Source: Salisapilia sapeloensis (taxonomy: Eukaryota; Oomycota; Peronosporomycetes; Peronosporales; Salisapiliaceae). From it: a stretch of 44,527 bases of DNA. Below, piece after piece: positions 23,230-35,000 of the stretch. Every line of letters begins with the position of its first letter. The stretch's first letter is position 1. Below the pieces are notes generated by a model. It saw only the letters and a program-made list of their open reading frames with translations. It had not been told where the DNA came from and searched no databases. Where the stretch lies: assembly GCA_023334545.1 (NCBI GenBank), contig JAADVB010000157.1:1-44527 (forward strand). The letters are read 5' to 3'. Position numbers and translations under genes: made by a program.

Positions 23230-25167
23230 ATGAGTGCCGAAGTTGCAACGAGTGCGACTCCAACGGACAAGCCGACGCAACCCCTCGGTACGTCTAGTGT
23301 CCATTCCGTGCCATTGGCATTATCCATTGCATCCTCTACACAATATACTCATGTGCATATCTAGTCGGTGAAGAGCTCAAGCAAGCATTGAAGAAGCAAG
23401 TCGAGTTTTACTTTTCGAAAGGCAATCTAGCGAATGACGCATTCCTCGTCTCGCAAATGAACTCGCAAATGTACGTTTTCAAGTGTCTATTTGACTTTAT
23501 CCAATATACTAAAGTGTCTTCTGTAGGTACGTTCCAGTGGAAACCATCCTCAGCTTTTCTAAGATCCAGGAAATGACGACGGATGGCAATTTGCTCTTGG
23601 ATGCCATCTCCGATTCGACCGTAAGTGGTCTTCTTTCTCTCTTCCTCAATTCCATATGCCCCCCACGACGACCAAGTCATGTCGATAAAATCATATTGGA
23701 GTGATCGATGGGTCGCGAATTGAGGCATATAAACACTTTACGTCGCACGTACCCTTGCATCTATCCACGACATATAGTATGCAAAAAAGTTGAACGACCG
23801 ACATCTAACTCTATTTCTACCAACAGGTCTGCTCTGTCAATGAGACCAAGGACGCGATTAAACCCAACATCAAGTCGGAGCGGAACACGATCATCTTGCG
23901 TGAAATCCCGTCGTCGACAGATCCGTCGGAAGTCGAGAAGATTTTCGAAGGCAGTCCTGTCAAGGAAGTCCGCAGTGATGTCGGCGACACGTGGTTTGTC
24001 ACCATGGACTCGGAAGACGCCGCAGTCCAGACGCTGCTCAACCTCCGCAGCAAAACCTTCAATAACGCACCGATCAAGGCGCGTCTCAAGTCCGAGAACA
24101 TCCTCCGGTCCTTCTACCCGTCGCAGCCGTCCGACAACACGGCTCCAGTGAACCCGAATGCCGTCGGAGGCAGTGGACCGGTCGTGAGCGCAGCCCAGAC
24201 GACCGCGTACGGTCCGAGAGGCTACTACGGCGCTGCACCAATGGGATATTATGAGGTGCAGAGCACGTACGGCAACCAGTATAACATGCAGCGAGGTCCT
24301 CGATCTCAAGGCTACAATGGCCGCGGCGGCCGCGGCGGATTCCGTGGCCGTGGCTACCAGGCGAATGCCAATGGACAGCCGCGAGAAGGTCGCAACAAGT
24401 CCAACAGCTTTGACCAGCGCAGTGGTCGCGGGAAGAAGCAGGACAAGAAGGGAAAGGGATCGCCTGCACCCAAGCGTAGCGACAAGCAGCCAGTGCTGAA
24501 CGCTGCCAACTTCCCACCGCTTCCAACCGCGGCGGAGAAGGCGGCGGACGCGAGCGAGATCACGTACCAGTACGCGCATGACGACATTATGGAGATTGTC
24601 AAGCACATGGACGAGAGCGAGTTGGAGCTGCCAGCGGGTAAGATGGACTATGCTGCCCACGACGCGGCCTTGACATCGGTCGCGCACCCGGACTTGCTTA
24701 AGAACCAGCGTACGTACAGTATCGAGCAGGCGCGTGAAGCCATGCGTCAGGGACGACCTGTGCGTAGTGACTCGGTTGGCTCCGCGGACTACGAGAGCAT
24801 GATGTACGGTGAGGACTACACGCGTGAAGCTCGTGCGGCTCGTAGTCAGGAGAAGCCTGCGGAGAAGCAGGAAGAGGTCAAGACGGAAGCTGCCCCGAAG
24901 GAAGAGAAGACGACGGGATATGCGAATGCTGTCATCAACGGTACTCCTGCGTCTCCTCCTCAGGGGAAGAAGACGGAGAAGACGGAGAAGAGTGACAAGG
25001 TTGAAAAGACCGAAAAGACCGAGAAGAAGGTTGAAAAGAAGGAGAAGAAGAGCGAGAAGAAGGAAAAGAAGGAAAAGGTGGAAGCGCCTAAGGGTGCGTG
25101 GGGTGGTCGCAACTTTTTGGATGTAGTCAAGTCGGAACCGACTGGCGATGACAAGGAGAGCAACTGA
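23230..25167 (+). CDS. La-related protein, LARP4-like (La motif + RRM + RGG)
   Basis: Exons 23230-23287, 23365-23470, 23527-23620 and 23827-25167 encode 532 residues. Introns are 77, 56 and 206 nt, the last being the longest in the window. The La motif spans roughly residues 20-95 (LKQALKKQVEFYFSKGNLAN, then TTDGNLLLDAISDS), and an RRM about 103-174 (NTIILREIPSS, DTWFVTMDSEDAA). After it come a Gly/Tyr-rich region with RGG repeats near 240-262, a VLNAANFPPLP motif near residue 308 that could be PAM2-like (poly(A)-binding protein contact), and a Lys/Glu-rich tail of TEKTEK/KKEKK units ending with GAWGGRNFLDVVK. LARP4-type proteins bind poly(A) and stabilise mRNAs in the cytoplasm. LARP1 or LARP6 is less likely because neither a DM15 nor a LARP6 C-terminal motif is seen. 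The last exon is GC-richer than its neighbours, as often in highly expressed genes. Confidence 0.85.
23644..23725. repeat. Inverted repeat inside the 206-nt intron of the LARP4-like gene
   Basis: CCTCAATTC (23644-23652) pairs with GAATTGAGG (23717-23725), a perfect 9-bp stem with 64 nt between the arms. An ATATGCC just inside the left arm also has its complement GGCATAT overlapping the right arm, so two alternative pairings exist. All lies within the intron 23621-23826. Confidence 0.45.
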
Positions 25168-25440
25168 TCTGGATTTTGACAAGCAGCAAAGGTGGTGGGG
25201 GTGTTCTATTTTCTTTTTCTTTTTCCTTTCATACAGGCGAGGTGCAATGGAACGATAGGAAAGAAAAGAAACAGTATGGTCGAATGGACATGGAGAGGAT
25301 AGATGCAAGGTAGGACGAGAGACGAAAAAGGATGAAAAACAAGAAAAAGTAGAAAACAAGAAAAAACCAACAAAAAAGTTTACATGTGTAAATGGTCTTT
25401 GGAGGAACGCTTCTTATGGTAACTTGGAGAGAATGGAAAC
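25168..25440. other. Convergent 3' region between the LARP4-like and Kir genes
   Basis: 273 bases lie between two facing stop codons. They hold a pyrimidine run near 25204-25229 and a purine-rich stretch near 25310-25380, probably the two 3' UTRs. No gene is seen. Confidence 0.4.
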
Positions 25441-27819
25441 CTAGGTACGCATCGCAGTGTATCCTGCTCGAGGACTCTTGTCGTCTTCGTCTCCGGATGG
25501 AACGTCTTCGCCAGGTGACTCAGTGATGGCGATATGTTGTTCTTCCTTCTGCACCCACTTTTCCAATCCACAGGCCTTCAAGTCCGCTTCACTGGATGGA
25601 AGCGTGTCGTTCAGTGCTGCAACGTCGATGTGCATGCCGTCGGCTGCGAGACGGATGTTATCGACAAACTGTCGTCCGATGATCATATCAGACGGAGAGT
25701 ATGATTTCCGAGCGTACATGTCGTCGCAGATTACGCTGTCGATGCCAGAGAAGAGGACGACAAAGTAGAGACGACCAGACAGAATGTCCTCGGTACTCAA
25801 GTCGTACAATGGCGAGTCTTCATCGATCAAGTGCATGACAGTCGTACCAAGCTGAACGATCGGCCAGACGTTGCGCACAAGCCTCAGCTCATGCGTCTCG
25901 CGACGTCGCGTGCGTTTGTTGTAGATTACGACGCTCAGTCGGAAGGATCCTTCCACCAGTTTCCCATAACTCCGGTTGTTTGCTGCTCTGAACATGACTG
26001 CACGTCGCCGGTGAAAACCGGATAAGAGGAGCTTGTCACTAAACTGCAGTGTGTAAGGTCGAGGTTTCGAGAACTTGGACCATGCGAGACCTGGGAGGAA
26101 GGTCGAGATGATGGTACCTGCGACAATGAGGACGACGACGTAAAAGTTGACAAAGTCGCCGTTCGGGTACGGACTAAAGTCTCCGTATCCAATGGTCGAG
26201 ATGGTTTGGACGACCCAGAAGAATTCCATAAGGAAATCACTGTCGATCACTGTCTTCACGGGTTTGTTCACGACAGTGACGGGCACAGCATACGCGATCA
26301 AGGCAAAGATAAATAGAGCAGCAACGTATACAACTGTGATGATGACTAGAAGCGTCAGCCAAGATGATTCAAGCGCACGATAGTACAAGCCGTTGTCAAA
26401 GAGATGGAAACCAGTGCGCTTGAACCGCACTTTCGTGCCTCCATATGCCAACGGAGCATGCTGTTTGTCGTTGGCTGTTGCATGACTGTCCTCTTGCTTT
26501 TGCAATGGAGGCCGAGCATCGCAATTATCCTGCGCTTTGTTCACTTGACGCTGTGTGTCATCCGTTCGTGCCTTTTCGATCTCACTTGTGAGATAGTTAG
26601 TATTCTCTGGACGCGTGCCGTTCTCCGCAGGCATATCCGAGTCGGTATCCGTGTCTGTTTCCGTCGAGTCTTCTCCATTCTCAGCTCCGAGAAGGTTCCA
26701 GAATGGCCATTTCGTACTTTCACCACTATCATTCTGGTTATCAGGTGAGTCTTGCACGTCTGTCGCATAGTCATCACTATCCAGTGGCGCATCCGACACG
26801 GCGGAAACCTTGCTGAAGTCCATGATAGCACACTCCTTGCGACTATCCCACGAGACGGCAGGTTTAAATCGACATCCCCACCGCATTTCATCGACGCCGT
26901 ACTCTTTCTGCTGGTAAACAGTGTCGCTGATGTTGGCATCCAGACCGGAGACCATGAGAATGAGCACAAAGTCCGACTCGAGCACTTGTTCCTGCGTCAT
27001 GCCGTAAAAAGGACTTGTGCGAGTTACTCGATGGATGACTTCTCCGTCCAGACGCAAGCAAATGAACTTGGATGACTGGAGTTTTAGATTGTAGTAACAT
27101 AACTTACTCTCTCCATGCTTGGTCTTTTCAATACGCATTAAAATCACTTTCATATTCACGTCCAAAAGCTCATCTTGATCCACTTGCTTTCGCTCCGTGC
27201 TGTTCACCACTCGAAAGCGTAGCTCTAGCGCGCCGTCGAAAGACTTGGAAACCGTGAACACATCGCTGAACATGATATTCGCATGTGGGCGAGCGAATTT
27301 GGCAAAGGCGAGACCGGTGATGAATGACATGAGGATCATGCTGACCCACGACTCGAGCGTGGAAACCCAGTTGGAACAGACGTCATCCGGGAAGACAGTG
27401 CCGTAGCCGATCGTGGACATCGTTTGGAACGACAAGTTGATGTAAAACCGCGCCGAGGTTCCTTCACCAGGCGAATCACGGTGGCATGCATTATAGAAGG
27501 CAGCAAAGAGAAGGACGATGGTACAGTAGACAGCAATCAGGACAATAATAAAGAGCGGCCAGCTGAGGATTATCAACTGGTACAGCGGCCCACCACCAAA
27601 GATCCGATTAAAAAACCCTCCACGGTATTTCTCCGTCTGTAGCCCTGGCGATAGCAGTCGCTGCTTACTCTTGACCGCTTCGCCATCAATCTCCGTGCCT
27701 TGCCATACTTTCAATTCACAAATCCCACTACTGTCATCCCAATCGACACAAGGACAAGTTCTTTTCGTCTCGGTCATGTCCTTCAGATGTCCCATGACAC
27801 TCTTTCGATTCGGTGCCAT
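25441..27819 (-). CDS. Tandem inward-rectifier (Kir-type) potassium channel, two pores in one chain
   Basis: One uninterrupted ORF of 792 residues from ATG 27819-27817; an upstream in-frame ATG at 27891 would add 24 residues but has no support. Each half repeats the Kir plan. First half: M1 about 82-108, filter TIGYG with GYG at 138-140, M2 about 152-176 ending GLAFAKFARP, then the immunoglobulin-like cytoplasmic domain with VIHRVTRTSPFYGMT. A linker of about 120 acidic, polar residues follows. Second half: M1 about 487-510, filter TIGYG with GYG at 544-546, M2 about 556-582, and a cytoplasmic domain with VMHLIDEDSPLYDLS, the classic Kir block. The pore-flanking Cys pair is present in half one (NACHRD, DDVCSN) and absent in half two. 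Two such chains would make a four-pore-loop channel. It presumably works at the plasma or an internal membrane. Confidence 0.88.
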   Translation of the reverse strand: MAPNRKSVMGHLKDMTETKRTCPCVDWDDSSGICELKVWQGTEIDGEAVKSKQRLLSPGLQTEKYRGGFFNRIFGGGPLYQLIILSWPLFIIVLIAVYCTIVLLFAAFYNACHRDSPGEGTSARFYINLSFQTMSTIGYGTVFPDDVCSNWVSTLESWVSMILMSFITGLAFAKFARPHANIMFSDVFTVSKSFDGALELRFRVVNSTERKQVDQDELLDVNMKVILMRIEKTKHGESKLCYYNLKLQSSKFICLRLDGEVIHRVTRTSPFYGMTQEQVLESDFVLILMVSGLDANISDTVYQQKEYGVDEMRWGCRFKPAVSWDSRKECAIMDFSKVSAVSDAPLDSDDYATDVQDSPDNQNDSGESTKWPFWNLLGAENGEDSTETDTDTDSDMPAENGTRPENTNYLTSEIEKARTDDTQRQVNKAQDNCDARPPLQKQEDSHATANDKQHAPLAYGGTKVRFKRTGFHLFDNGLYYRALESSWLTLLVIITVVYVAALFIFALIAYAVPVTVVNKPVKTVIDSDFLMEFFWVVQTISTIGYGDFSPYPNGDFVNFYVVVLIVAGTIISTFLPGLAWSKFSKPRPYTLQFSDKLLLSGFHRRRAVMFRAANNRSYGKLVEGSFRLSVVIYNKRTRRRETHELRLVRNVWPIVQLGTTVMHLIDEDSPLYDLSTEDILSGRLYFVVLFSGIDSVICDDMYARKSYSPSDMIIGRQFVDNIRLAADGMHIDVAALNDTLPSSEADLKACGLEKWVQKEEQHIAITESPGEDVPSGDEDDKSPRAGYTAMRT

Positions 27820-27985
27820 CTTGCGTCCTATGTGGTAAATGGAGAAATGAAGATGTCTCGATCCAACCGAACAAGATAGAAGATAGTTCAAAATTTATCA
27901 TCTGGCACTCTATATCGGAAAAATTCATCCAAAGTTTCCGTTTCGGTGGTCGAAATCATCTATTTCCCCTAGATTACCACGTCGC

Positions 27986-28885
27986 CTAGGGCCAAAGCGC
28001 TCGACGGGTCTTGGCAACGACGGGAACAACGTACCCTGTGATACCTAACGTAACGGGATAGAAGGAGGAGGAGAAGACAACTGCAGCAGCCCAGGTGCCT
28101 AAAGCGGATCCGATCTCTTCGACGCCGATTTTGGCTAGAATCGGATTTAAATCCACGCCTTGTGTGATGAGAAAGTAGAGACCAGAGACAACGGTGACGC
28201 CTGCGAGGCGAGAGCCCATCATATACGCGGCTCCGTATCGGTCAATGACATCTCGAACGAGGTTTAAGCCACGGCCGAATAGACTAGTTTCGGATGATTT
28301 AGGTGGATTCGGAGGTTGAGAGAATCTACATAAAGTAGGAAGTAAGCATCATATCGATCTGTAATTGGAAAATGAAAACTGTACGAGGGGATGGCGCCTG
28401 TGAGCTCCGATAGACGGACTTGTTGGAATGCTGGGAAGACTTTCGCGACTCCTGCTGCAAACGCAATGTCCATGGGTAGTCGGAATCGACGAAAGGGACG
28501 ACTGGCAGCGAATGCCAAAGCGAATTCAGGTGAAAACTCCACGCCTAATGCCAGCATGAGTTTATAATCGACAAAGGGTACTTCTAGAGTAATAAAGTAT
28601 ACCTGAAAGCGTGATGAGTCCATACATGGCACCCACACCGACCATATCGGATGCAAAGAGCACTCCTAGCGTTTCTCCTGGATGCCGACGAATCGCAGTG
28701 TTCATCCGATGCACCACCGCATCCAAAAAGGGCTTTTCGCTTGCATCAGATTTATCACTACTCTCGTTCTCCGGTGGTGGACCCGCGGTACTCATTGCCT
28801 GCACCCATGTGCGGCTGCCTCCAGCATGTCGAAGTATCGATGCACTCGCAAACGAGCGCGGTCGAAGAGTGCTCACGGCCAGCAT
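27986..28885 (-). CDS. Putative mitochondrial membrane protein, DUF1279/FAM210-like C-terminus
   Basis: Three exons, 28885-28603, 28544-28385 and 28325-27986, introns 58 and 59 nt, give 260 residues. The first 30 residues (MLAVSTLRPRSFASASILRH...) are Arg/Ser-rich without acids, typical of a mitochondrial presequence. The mature part has hydrophobic stretches (VLFASDMVGVGAMYGLITLSG, PMDIAFAAGVAKVF) and a C-terminal segment DVIDRYGAAYMMGSRLAGVT..., then GVDLNPILAKIGV and GTWAAAVVFSSSFYPVTLGI. That last segment resembles DUF1279 (FAM210A/B-like) proteins, but the match is from memory and partial. Function is unknown. It lies downstream of nothing on its strand and is divergent from the RME-8 gene, 186 bp apart. 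Confidence 0.6.
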
Positions 28886-29071
28886 CCTTCTGGTCGATTC
28901 AATGACTCAGAAGAGGGTGGACGCCTAAATCTACCCTTCACTTAGCGTCACAAATGATAGTAACAATCCTCCCTGATAAACGTACCCTTTACGCACTTCA
29001 AGTAGAACAGATTACACTTGTCTAGAGTATGCATCATCGCATCAGTTCTTAATTTGCTCATCTCAAGCGCA
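28886..29071. promoter_or_regulatory. Divergent promoter region, DUF1279-like gene / RME-8 gene
   Basis: 186 bases separate the two outward-facing start codons, so both promoters must lie here. No TATA box or clear shared motif is visible. Confidence 0.4.
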
Positions 29072-32000
29072 ATGGCCGGCCGACGGAGCAGCTTTGGCTC
29101 GCGGCAGTCGTTGCCACTCCAACCAGACAAGCTGAGTGAGCTACATCCATCCGATAGTATCTTCATGAGCCAGCAAGAGTCCCCGATGCGACCACCACCA
29201 GCGAGTGCGCCACATGCAAGTGGAAGTGGTCGCTTTCGACCGACGACACCAGTCGAGGAATACGTGTCCAAGTACATGGTTGTGAAGCACTCGTGGCGTG
29301 GCAAGTATGAACGCATCTTTGCAGTCGGTCCTACTAGATTCAGTACGATTGACCCGAAGGACTTTGAAGTGACGAATACATGGGCATTAACAGCTCTTTC
29401 GAACGTACAGGTCGATCCCGAATCGGATGATTTTTTCATCCTGTCCATTAAGGGTCCGAAGAAAGAGGAGCAACTACGTCTACGTTGTTCCTACAGAGCT
29501 CAACTCTTGTCAGATCTATATAACCAACAGAATACGTTTGCACGAGCTAGTACTGGTTTCACATCGACCCATCGATCGCGTTATGATGTCCGCAAATGGT
29601 CTCATCGACCGGAAGCTGCTAGTCAAGATGAAGCAGAACACGATAGTGATAGGAACGAAGTTCGCAGTCCGTTTATCATGGAAATAGCATCCGATGCTCT
29701 GCTCCTGCTGACACCAGAGGGTGTCCAGCGCTCTCGCTTTCCATACATCAGCATGGACCACTTGTCTGCTGCGAACGACGATGACGATGCGTTTATTCTT
29801 GGCCTCCAAGGTCGAGATCGTGTCTTTTTCTGCCATCAACGCAGCCAGCTACTTACGAAAGCTCAGCAAGCCGCCAAGCAGCTCGACCTTACTCTAAGTA
29901 GCAAGCGTCCGACTAGCTTGACGCAGACAATGATCCAGCGTAAAGAGTACGGTAAGGATGTAGGCTCAGCGTTGTGTCAATTCACCGTCCAGAAGAAGGC
30001 ACCATCGAAGCAAAAGGAGCCTCTCGATCGAGTCCTATCGATTCACGAAAAGTACTTTGTAGAGCATGACATGGAGGACAATGTCGTTTCATGCCTGTCG
30101 TATGCAGACATCCACGTCATCACGTTTTATCCCAACCGTTCAGAAAAGTTCGGTATTGAATTTGCAGGTGGAAGGAGGAAAGTATACATGTCTTCAAAGC
30201 GAGATGACATACTCGCCGACTTGTACGATCGTTGTATCACAGGCAAAGAGAACTCCGACATTTTAATCATGCCTTTTACGAATGTACGTGGTCTACGTCT
30301 GCTGCCATTTGACGCACAAGAAGATACGAATGCCTCCCACGAGTTCTTTGACGATCAATCCATGAGCTCCTTCTTCCTCCAGCGTCTGCACTCCATCCAT
30401 CGACCTGGTAGTGGTCGTAATGCGGAAGATAAAGGGTTCATTGACATTGCAGAAGAGTTCAATGCAAATGTTTCTCCCAGCGGCATCCCGTATAATTCGT
30501 CTCAGAGCGTTGTACAGGATGCTTTGCGAGCTATTGGACCACAGCTATACTACGTTTCCAAGACGCAACCAGTCTCGACAAGAAGTGCATGTGCTTTACT
30601 ACAGACCTTGTACCGCATCGCTCCGTCCTTTTACGGTTTCCAACAGATCGCTCAAGTTGCACATATGGGTGATTCGATCTCCAAGTTGCTCGTGAGTAAA
30701 GACCCATTCGTCATCTTCTGGACAACGTTATTACTCCAACGATTGTTCTCCCATGCACCTTTTGCATCCCACAAGCTGGATGGACACATGCAGAAGCAAT
30801 GTCTTGATGCCGAGAGACGGAACAAGGCTGCTTTGCTCGGAAATACAGTCCTTCTCGAAGCACTTGTGTCGAATCTGAAGCACATCGAGTCTAAATCAAT
30901 GCATTCATTGATCGTCATGGGTGTTATCATGGTGCTAGAGACGACAGTAGGGTCTAGTCGAGACACAACTCGAGCGACTGAAGCCAAGAGCGTCGTAAGT
31001 AGCGTCGTACGATGCTACAAGTCTCTCTTAACAGTACTTCTGGAATCCCATTGCAGTACAACAGTCGAAGCATGTGTCCTCCTGCTGAAAGCGACATTAG
31101 AAGAATGTGATCTAGATGTTGCGAATCGTATGCGCGACACGGTGTTGGACGAAGGGATTGCGTTAACGTATTTGTACGAAGCGATCACCCACCCTTCATT
31201 TGACCAACGTCGTGTCAGTCGGCATTTGACAGCTCTTTGGATGAGTCACCACGATCCGTCCAAGCAACTCTTATCACGTATCCTTCCTAAGGCCTTCCTC
31301 TCTTTCCTAGATGAACCTCTACTCTCAACGGAAGAGCAAGAGCAGATGGACGAGATGGAACAACGACAAGTCTTTAGCACGAATTCGAGTGTCCAAGAAA
31401 GTCGACAAGCATCGTCTCTATCATCTTCCGTTACTTCTGCACAGGTGAATGATGTCACAGGGGAACATAGTGCAGGTCCAAGCTCTTTCGATAGTTCCGA
31501 ACGGGTGCAATCGATGACAAGCTCCGATCACATGCGCTTGCAAGAGAACAAGTCATTTGCAGGTGAAAGTATCAGCTCTTCGTCTCGGAAACTCCAAAAA
31601 TCCGTGTCAGCATTGCCGCCTGCCACTTCTCCACCTAGCTTGATGCCACGTGCTTCGTCAGCAGGAGCTGCACGCCGTGGCGTGTTATCGAAAGAGTCGA
31701 GTGCGAGACTAGTACAGCGTCTACAGAGCTCAGACAGGAGCATAGACGCTACTCCAGCTCCTGCTAGTACCCACGCGATGGACAGTGGTAGGGTGAAGAG
31801 TCGTACTAGTCTCGACCAGTCTCCTCGTAAGCGTATGAACGTATCTAAGATCGTGCAAGACGCCGTCGATAAGATGCTTCCAGAGAAACATTCTCATTCC
31901 GTAACTTCCATCGATAAGGAGATGGAAAAAAGTACGCTTGAACGTCGTGAAGCAGAGAACTTTAACCTCTTGTTCTACATGCTTAGTCAAGATCATTATC

Positions 32001-35000
32001 AAGTGGAACTTATATGGAACGAATCGTGTCGAGAGGAATTAAAGAAGGCACTTGCAACTCAAGTTGAAAGCATCGGACGGTTACAAGAGAAGCAAGGGAC
32101 GAATCGTATTCGTTGGAATCATGAAGACTTTCGTATCGACTACGATAGTTTACATGATGAAGTCGTTGTCGATGGGTGTTACCTAGATGTCCTATGTGCT
32201 CTGCCGAACGAACACTTTGAAGACGTGCAAGAAGATAAGTTCATTGCTCTATCTCCAGATGACGTTCGGATGAAGTTTCCTGAGGGTGTTATAAGGTCGC
32301 TGTACCAACGTCTATTACGTGAATCCATTCGAGCAGAGTACTTTAACGATATCCAACTCTCACACAAGTGTGTTCGAGGCATGATGATCGTAGCAGCTGC
32401 ATACGCTAAAGACAATGGCGTATCAAGTATGCAGTTTAATGACTTGGACTATCTACTGCAGATGATAACAGAGACTAAGCATAACGACTTGGTCGCGAGT
32501 CTCACGCACTTGCTGCGTGCCCTCTGCATGTCAGATATCAATGCTAGGAACGTACTTGTTCATAAAAAGAACGTAGATATCATCCTCCAGCTCTTGCGCA
32601 TGGTGCATGCCTCTTCTAACGTAGATGTCGATGGAGATGATCAAGGCGAACGTGTATGGATCGTGACGAAAGCCGACGGAGAATCAGAGCTGATGAATGT
32701 TGGTGAGGTGAAGCAATTGTGTGCGAGTGCATGGGATGTCGCGGCTGTACCTGTCCAAAAGGCAGAAGTGAAATGCTGTGAACCATGTACAGACGAGTGG
32801 AAGGTGTCTGAGTGTCTACAGTTACGATGGCAGATCATGACACAAGGAACGTTGGACATGACGCAAGTGTCTCATGACGCAGCCTCTCTCCTTCTAGACG
32901 TCGCACACAGTACAGTTCGTAACACGGAAATGTCTCCTTATCCTGCTCCAGTAGCACTCGAAGCGTTATGGTCCAAGGCCAGGGAGCTCGTTTCTCTACT
33001 AGCAGAACATCGTACGCCAGAGTTACGACATAAAGTCTTGAAACTACTCGAGTTCATGTACTCGAGTCGTTGGGACTTTTCCTTACGTGATGAGAACGCA
33101 GACGCTTGCATCAGTCGGAAAGCCATGTACAAGAATGGACTATTTTACTTGCTGTTTGTCGGGGAGGAAATTGATGCAGAGACGACTGCAGCGTTGCTAA
33201 AGGCGACGCATCTCGGGCAAGATGGAAAAGAGGAAGACAGTGCTTTAACAGCTATACTCCCTGACGCCATGATCAGTCACTTAACAACGTCGTCGGCAGA
33301 GACGTTTGCTGCTACGTTTGGAGGCAGCGTCGAGACGCCGCATGTGGTTTGGAATCAAGACATGCGTCGACATGTACGTGATAGCTGTCTGGCGCATATG
33401 CAGGACTACATGTCGTGTCTAACGCAGGACACTACAAGCCACTGGCAATTCGTTCCCATGGCTCCTGTACGATACCCAGAGCTCGATGACGATATCTGGT
33501 GCAATGGCGTGTACCTGCAGCAGTTTTGTTTGAGTCTAGAGACGGTTATTGAGGATCCAATAATCTTTATGCATGCACTGACAGATCTCTGGGAGAAAGA
33601 GACGACGCGTGCACCGTGTCCATACGATGATCTAGACATTGCTGCGGATATTCTAGACGTTTCTCCTAGGACTGCATCCTCTAGTAATGACGATAATGCT
33701 GCTGTCGTACGTGATGGATTTAAACGCATGGCACGACAAGTCCTTTTGAATCATGCAGATGAATTGGAGTACCGGATCCGGATGAAGGAATTGTATGCTG
33801 CCTATGATCGCATGACCTGTCCTCGTCCGACGTTGTTGTCTGCCGGGCATGACCCGACAAACCTTCGTCTCATCCTCCAAGCGCTTGTCATCATGTGCAA
33901 ACGCTACGGAACTGACCTGAAGTCCTATGTCTTCCCGAGTTACGCAGCCTTGCTGTCTCTACTGCTAACGCACTGCTCGGCAGAAGGCTCTCCCACTGTC
34001 GAAACGACGGAGCAGCAGCGTGCAGATATCTCAGAGCATGCAGCCGAGTTACTCTACTTGACATGCAGCGTGAATCAAGACAATGAGCAGTTGCTTCTCG
34101 AGTTCCCAGACGTCCGTAGTCTAGAAAAGGTACTTAACTACTGTGTCGATGCGCTTGTTGATGGAGATGGCACCTCTATGCATGAACATGTCTCGCTGCA
34201 TCTACTCCCTACTATCACTGGTCTCCTCGCCTTGCAGGAAGGAAGGAAATGGGCTGCTCAATCGCCTACGCTCATCGTCGACATGATGCGCATCTTGTGG
34301 CTATGGAACCACACGTCTAAGCAATCACTTTTCCTATCCAAGATTACACAACAAGTCCTCGAAGCGATGGCCTATCTATCTCTATCAAGGGTGAATCAGA
34401 ACGTTATGTGTGCCAAGGGAGCAGTATGGCAGCTTCTATTACTCTTCTCAGAGTATAATGTCGAGATGGATCCTCGTGCTACGGAGGAACGCGTTCAGGA
34501 AGTAAATATCCCGTCAGAAGACTTTGATGAGATGCGTCCTGAGATACAAAACTACCTTGCTATCCTAGCTGTCAAAGCATTGTGTAGAATCACTGGTGTA
34601 GCTGAAAAGTCTGAGGTCCAACCACCTCGAAACCTAGCGCTTAAGGCAGCACTAGACGCTCTTTTGACGCCGAATCTTGCGAATCTGCTGACAGTAAGCG
34701 ACTATCACGAGTATCTAAAGCTGTATCATGGTGACTGCGAGTCGTATACATTGTACTGGAACGCTTCGATGCGAGAAGAGTTGCTCGCGTACGTTCGTCC
34801 ACGTGGCGATGAGCAGCCGAGTGCTGAGATGGAGGAAAGTCTTCAAGACATTGTCGACTTCCGATTTGAATACCTTGGCAACGTCGTGACGATCGGTGGG
34901 CTCTACCTTGAGACACTTATCTCGAGCTTTGAAGTGATTCGAGACACGAGAGAGTGGGTTCCTCCAGAGGAACTTGGGATCCCAAATTCGTTCTTCACAC

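Noticed and set aside
23761-25359. 532-codon open frame on the minus strand opposite the LARP4-like gene
   Set aside because: It is antisense to a well-supported coding exon, is a low-complexity Arg/Leu-rich mirror of biased Lys/Glu codons, and matches no family.
29018-29071. N-terminal extension of the RME-8 protein with a hydrophobic, signal-like stretch
   Set aside because: The extension begins with a non-ATG codon; the first ATG in frame is 29072 with a good context, and RME-8 is cytosolic.
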